The translations under genes were made by a program, and so were the position numbers. Below, piece by piece: positions 4,657-6,313 of a stretch of 6,313 nt of DNA; the stretch's first letter is position 1, and each line of letters begins with the position of its first letter. The DNA is from Chloroflexota bacterium (GTDB lineage Bacteria; Chloroflexota; Dehalococcoidia; Lucifugimonadales; JADFKI01): positions 2,790-9,102 of the forward strand of contig VXRI01000124.1 in assembly GCA_009838595.1 (NCBI GenBank), written 5' to 3'. A model generated the notes under the pieces. The model was not told where the DNA came from. It ran no database searches and worked only from the letters and a program-made list of their open reading frames with translations.

Positions 4657-6009
4657 TTAATCGCCACTTGCGATGCGCGGTTGGGGCGATTCTTCCGAAT
4701 GGGGTGTCTCTTCCGCTTCCCAGTCGGGGATAAGCAGACTGTCGGTCGGCTCAAGGAAGACAATGTTCAGCGCCCCGGCAAGGCTCGTCGCGATTGAGGC
4801 CCAGAGCGCGATGTCGTAGCTGCCGAAAATATCGAATATCGGACCGCCAATCCATCCGCCGAGCGCCATGCCCAGGCCCGCGCCTGCCATCTGCCAGCCG
4901 TGCGGTGCTCCGGTTGGAGCTTGCCCGTAATACTGCCGGTTGAGTATTGGGAATCCGCCGGTTTCGCCGCCGTAACCAATGCCAAATACGACTGCGAACA
5001 GATAGAACATCCAAACGTCGTGCGTCCAGAAAAGCATTAAGACCAAAATGCCCTGCAACGCAAAGAAGACGAACATTATCTTGCGCGTGCCGATGGTCTC
5101 ACACATTATTGGCACGAAGACACGCGATATGACGCTGACCGCCGAAAGCGTGGACAGCACTCCCGTCGCCTGCAGGAGCGTCAGCCCTTCATTCACCGCC
5201 AGCGGCACGATGTACACCAGAATTATCGCGTGCCCAACGCAGCCGAGAAAATGAATACTGCTCATATTCCAAAACGCGGCGGTCTTGCGCATGTAGCCGC
5301 TGAACAGCCTCGTGCGCTCCGGGTCCGGCTTGCGCTTTTGAACTTCAACATCTCCCGGTCGGAATCCGTAAGGTTGAAGTCCTTTGTCGGCGGGTCTGTC
5401 TCTGAACAGACCGATGAGAAGGAACATTATCGCCGCGGAACCGACTCCAAGCGCGATAAAGGCATTCTGCCAGCCCATTCCATCTATGAGCCAGCCTACT
5501 ACTAGCGCAGCAATCGCAGGGCCAATCCCCCACGACGCCATGATGAGTCCCATCCCGACACCGAGATGACGCCGGAACCAGTTCATCGCGGCAGGAATCA
5601 GAGGCACGAGGAATATAGCCTGCGCCACACCGAGCAGCACGCCGAAGTACAGATAAAGTTCCCAGATGGTGCTTATAAGTCCGGTTAGCAGCATCCCGGC
5701 TAGGAACATTGCAGTGCCGATCACCATAGCCTTGCGCGCGCCGAAGCGATCGCCAAACCAACCGGCAAAGGGAGAAGCCAAGGCAGTTACCACGCTCGAA
5801 AGCAAGTATGCGAAAGTGATGCTGCCTTGGCTCCAGTTGAATGTCTGCTCCAGCGGGTCGATAAACACGCCGAACGCCATGCGGATGGAAGTGCCAACCA
5901 TCTGCATCACGGCGATGACCGTTACGATTATCCAGACATAATGAGGATAGATGACGCGCCCGTGGTTTAGTCGGGCGCGGCTTTCAGACGGTTGCGGCTG
6001 CTGTGCCAT
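4657..6009 (-). CDS. MFS transporter, OFA/monocarboxylate-porter-like
   Basis: A 450-aa major facilitator superfamily protein with about 12 hydrophobic segments. The first begins near residue 22. The family's motif A lies between TM2 and TM3 as G83-W-F-G-D87-R88-F-G-A-R-K93. TM4 is followed by the NWFRRHLGVGMGLIMASWGIG segment (about 143-163), typical of porters related to the oxalate/formate and monocarboxylate group. A charged cytoplasmic loop (about 202-245) splits the two six-helix halves, and the C-terminal 30 residues are acidic and Pro/Ser-rich. It is expected to move a small organic anion across the inner membrane; the substrate is unknown. The start codon at 6009 has only a weak GAGA-type Shine-Dalgarno. 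It is convergent with the selenoprotein gene (10 bases between stops), so any link with the cluster's metabolism is inference. It follows the partial upstream gene by 38 bases. Confidence 0.9.
   Translation of the reverse strand: MAQQPQPSESRARLNHGRVIYPHYVWIIVTVIAVMQMVGTSIRMAFGVFIDPLEQTFNWSQGSITFAYLLSSVVTALASPFAGWFGDRFGARKAMVIGTAMFLAGMLLTGLISTIWELYLYFGVLLGVAQAIFLVPLIPAAMNWFRRHLGVGMGLIMASWGIGPAIAALVVGWLIDGMGWQNAFIALGVGSAAIMFLLIGLFRDRPADKGLQPYGFRPGDVEVQKRKPDPERTRLFSGYMRKTAAFWNMSSIHFLGCVGHAIILVYIVPLAVNEGLTLLQATGVLSTLSAVSVISRVFVPIMCETIGTRKIMFVFFALQGILVLMLFWTHDVWMFYLFAVVFGIGYGGETGGFPILNRQYYGQAPTGAPHGWQMAGAGLGMALGGWIGGPIFDIFGSYDIALWASIATSLAGALNIVFLEPTDSLLIPDWEAEETPHSEESPQPRIASGD
4659..4691. terminator. 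possible bidirectional terminator hairpin at convergent gene ends
   Basis: AATCGCC (4659-4665) and GGCGATT (4685-4691) are exact reverse complements with a 19-base loop. They overlap the stop and last codons of the MFS gene, 12 bases beyond the selenoprotein stop. Position at a convergent junction suits transcription termination for the plus-strand cluster, but there is no U-tract and the loop is long. Confidence 0.25.
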
Positions 6010-6047
6010 TAACTTATTCTCTAAACCTCAGATTGACCTAGTTTACC

Positions 6048-6313
6048 CTAATGCAATGGGCAGGCGAATAGGAAATATCGTTCCCATCCCTGCGCTTCCT
6101 GTGAAGTCGAATAAGGCAGCGTGTTCGCGGCGGCGGGCTGCCCCAGCCCGCCGGATAGTCCCGTTACAGACGCGGATGCGCCGGTCGCTGTCCTTGCAGT
6201 GGAGCTAAAGTCGAACTGCTGCGCGCCCTGCATAGACGTCTGCGAGATCCGTTCTTGGATGCGCGCGTCTGCCGCCCACGCGCCGAAGTATATCGTCAGC
6301 GCAAGGCTGATGG
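6048..6313 (-). CDS. unrecognised protein, C-terminal 88 residues (partial)
   Basis: The minus-strand frame is open from the right edge to TAG at 6050-6048. The visible part starts with a hydrophobic stretch (ISLALTIYFGAWAAD), which could end a membrane helix or a signal sequence, then a polar amphipathic segment (ARIQERISQTSMQGAQQFDF), then a Ser/Thr/Gly/Ala-rich low-complexity tail and a final EAQGWERYFLFACPLH. I do not recognise a family. An internal ATG at 6233 exists, but the frame remains open upstream of it with plausible protein, so a gene entering from outside is more likely than a 61-aa gene. It precedes the MFS gene by 38 bases on the same strand. The low-complexity tail contains a strong GC hairpin, so the last third could also be non-coding sequence read after a truncation. 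Confidence 0.45.
   Translation of the reverse strand, partial: ISLALTIYFGAWAADARIQERISQTSMQGAQQFDFSSTARTATGASASVTGLSGGLGQPAAANTLPYSTSQEAQGWERYFLFACPLH
6131..6153. repeat. GC-rich perfect hairpin
   Basis: CGGCGGGCT (6131-6139) pairs exactly with AGCCCGCCG (6145-6153), a 9-bp stem with a 5-base loop GCCCC. There is no T-run on either side, so it is not a standard terminator. It lies inside the Gly/Ala-rich tail of the partial frame at the right edge. Such short GC palindromes often occur as dispersed repeats; whether it is repeated elsewhere cannot be seen here. Confidence 0.5.

Noticed and set aside
5345..5761. 138-aa minus-strand frame inside the MFS gene
   Set aside because: An out-of-frame shadow rich in Arg, Cys and Trp; the MFS frame has clear membrane segments and motif A.
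1..6313. tRNA, rRNA, CRISPR array, transposase or phage genes
   Set aside because: None was seen on either strand by eye; there are no cloverleaf-like sequences, regular direct repeats or recombinase motifs.

Overview
The window looks like a piece of a bacterial chromosome of moderately high GC, with tightly packed genes, good Shine-Dalgarno sites and consensus-like promoter elements. The mix (class-III aminotransferase, short-chain dehydrogenase, AhpD-like protein, OFA/monocarboxylate-type MFS transporter, NHL propeller, DUF971) resembles environmental heterotrophs such as marine or sponge-associated Chloroflexota. That assignment is inference from gene style only; there is no marker gene here.

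Left block, minus strand, transcribed leftwards: an NHL beta-propeller of the peptidylglycine alpha-amidating-lyase type (509-1465), a stand-alone DUF971 zinc domain protein (109-423) and the first 26 codons of a DUF805 membrane protein running off the left edge (1-80). A bulged hairpin (454-488) separates the first two.

Middle: a 450-bp divergent intergenic region (1466-1915) with REP-like inverted repeats (about 1603-1700), a near-consensus sigma70-type promoter pointing right (1715-1742) and a long leader with short inverted repeats. It drives a plus-strand cluster: a glutamate-1-semialdehyde-aminomutase-like PLP aminotransferase (1916-3250), an NAD-type short-chain dehydrogenase (3267-4016) and an AhpD-like peroxidase-related protein (4092-4646).

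The main discovery is in the last of these. Its reading frame contains one in-frame TGA (4284-4286) exactly where the second cysteine of the family's CxxC redox motif should be. Family-like sequence continues without a break in the same frame after the TGA. Ten bases downstream sits a perfect 7-bp stem with a GUU loop, fitting the bacterial SECIS pattern. The most economical reading is a selenoprotein with a CxxU active site, which ordinary gene callers would split into two fragments or call a pseudogene.

Right block, minus strand and convergent with the cluster (10-bp gap): a 12-TM MFS transporter (4657-6009), preceded by the C-terminal end of an unrecognised, partly hydrophobic protein (6048 to the right edge). 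The aminotransferase, dehydrogenase and redox protein plausibly form a small catabolic unit for an amino or keto acid, with the MFS protein as a possible carboxylate porter; the substrate cannot be read from the sequence.
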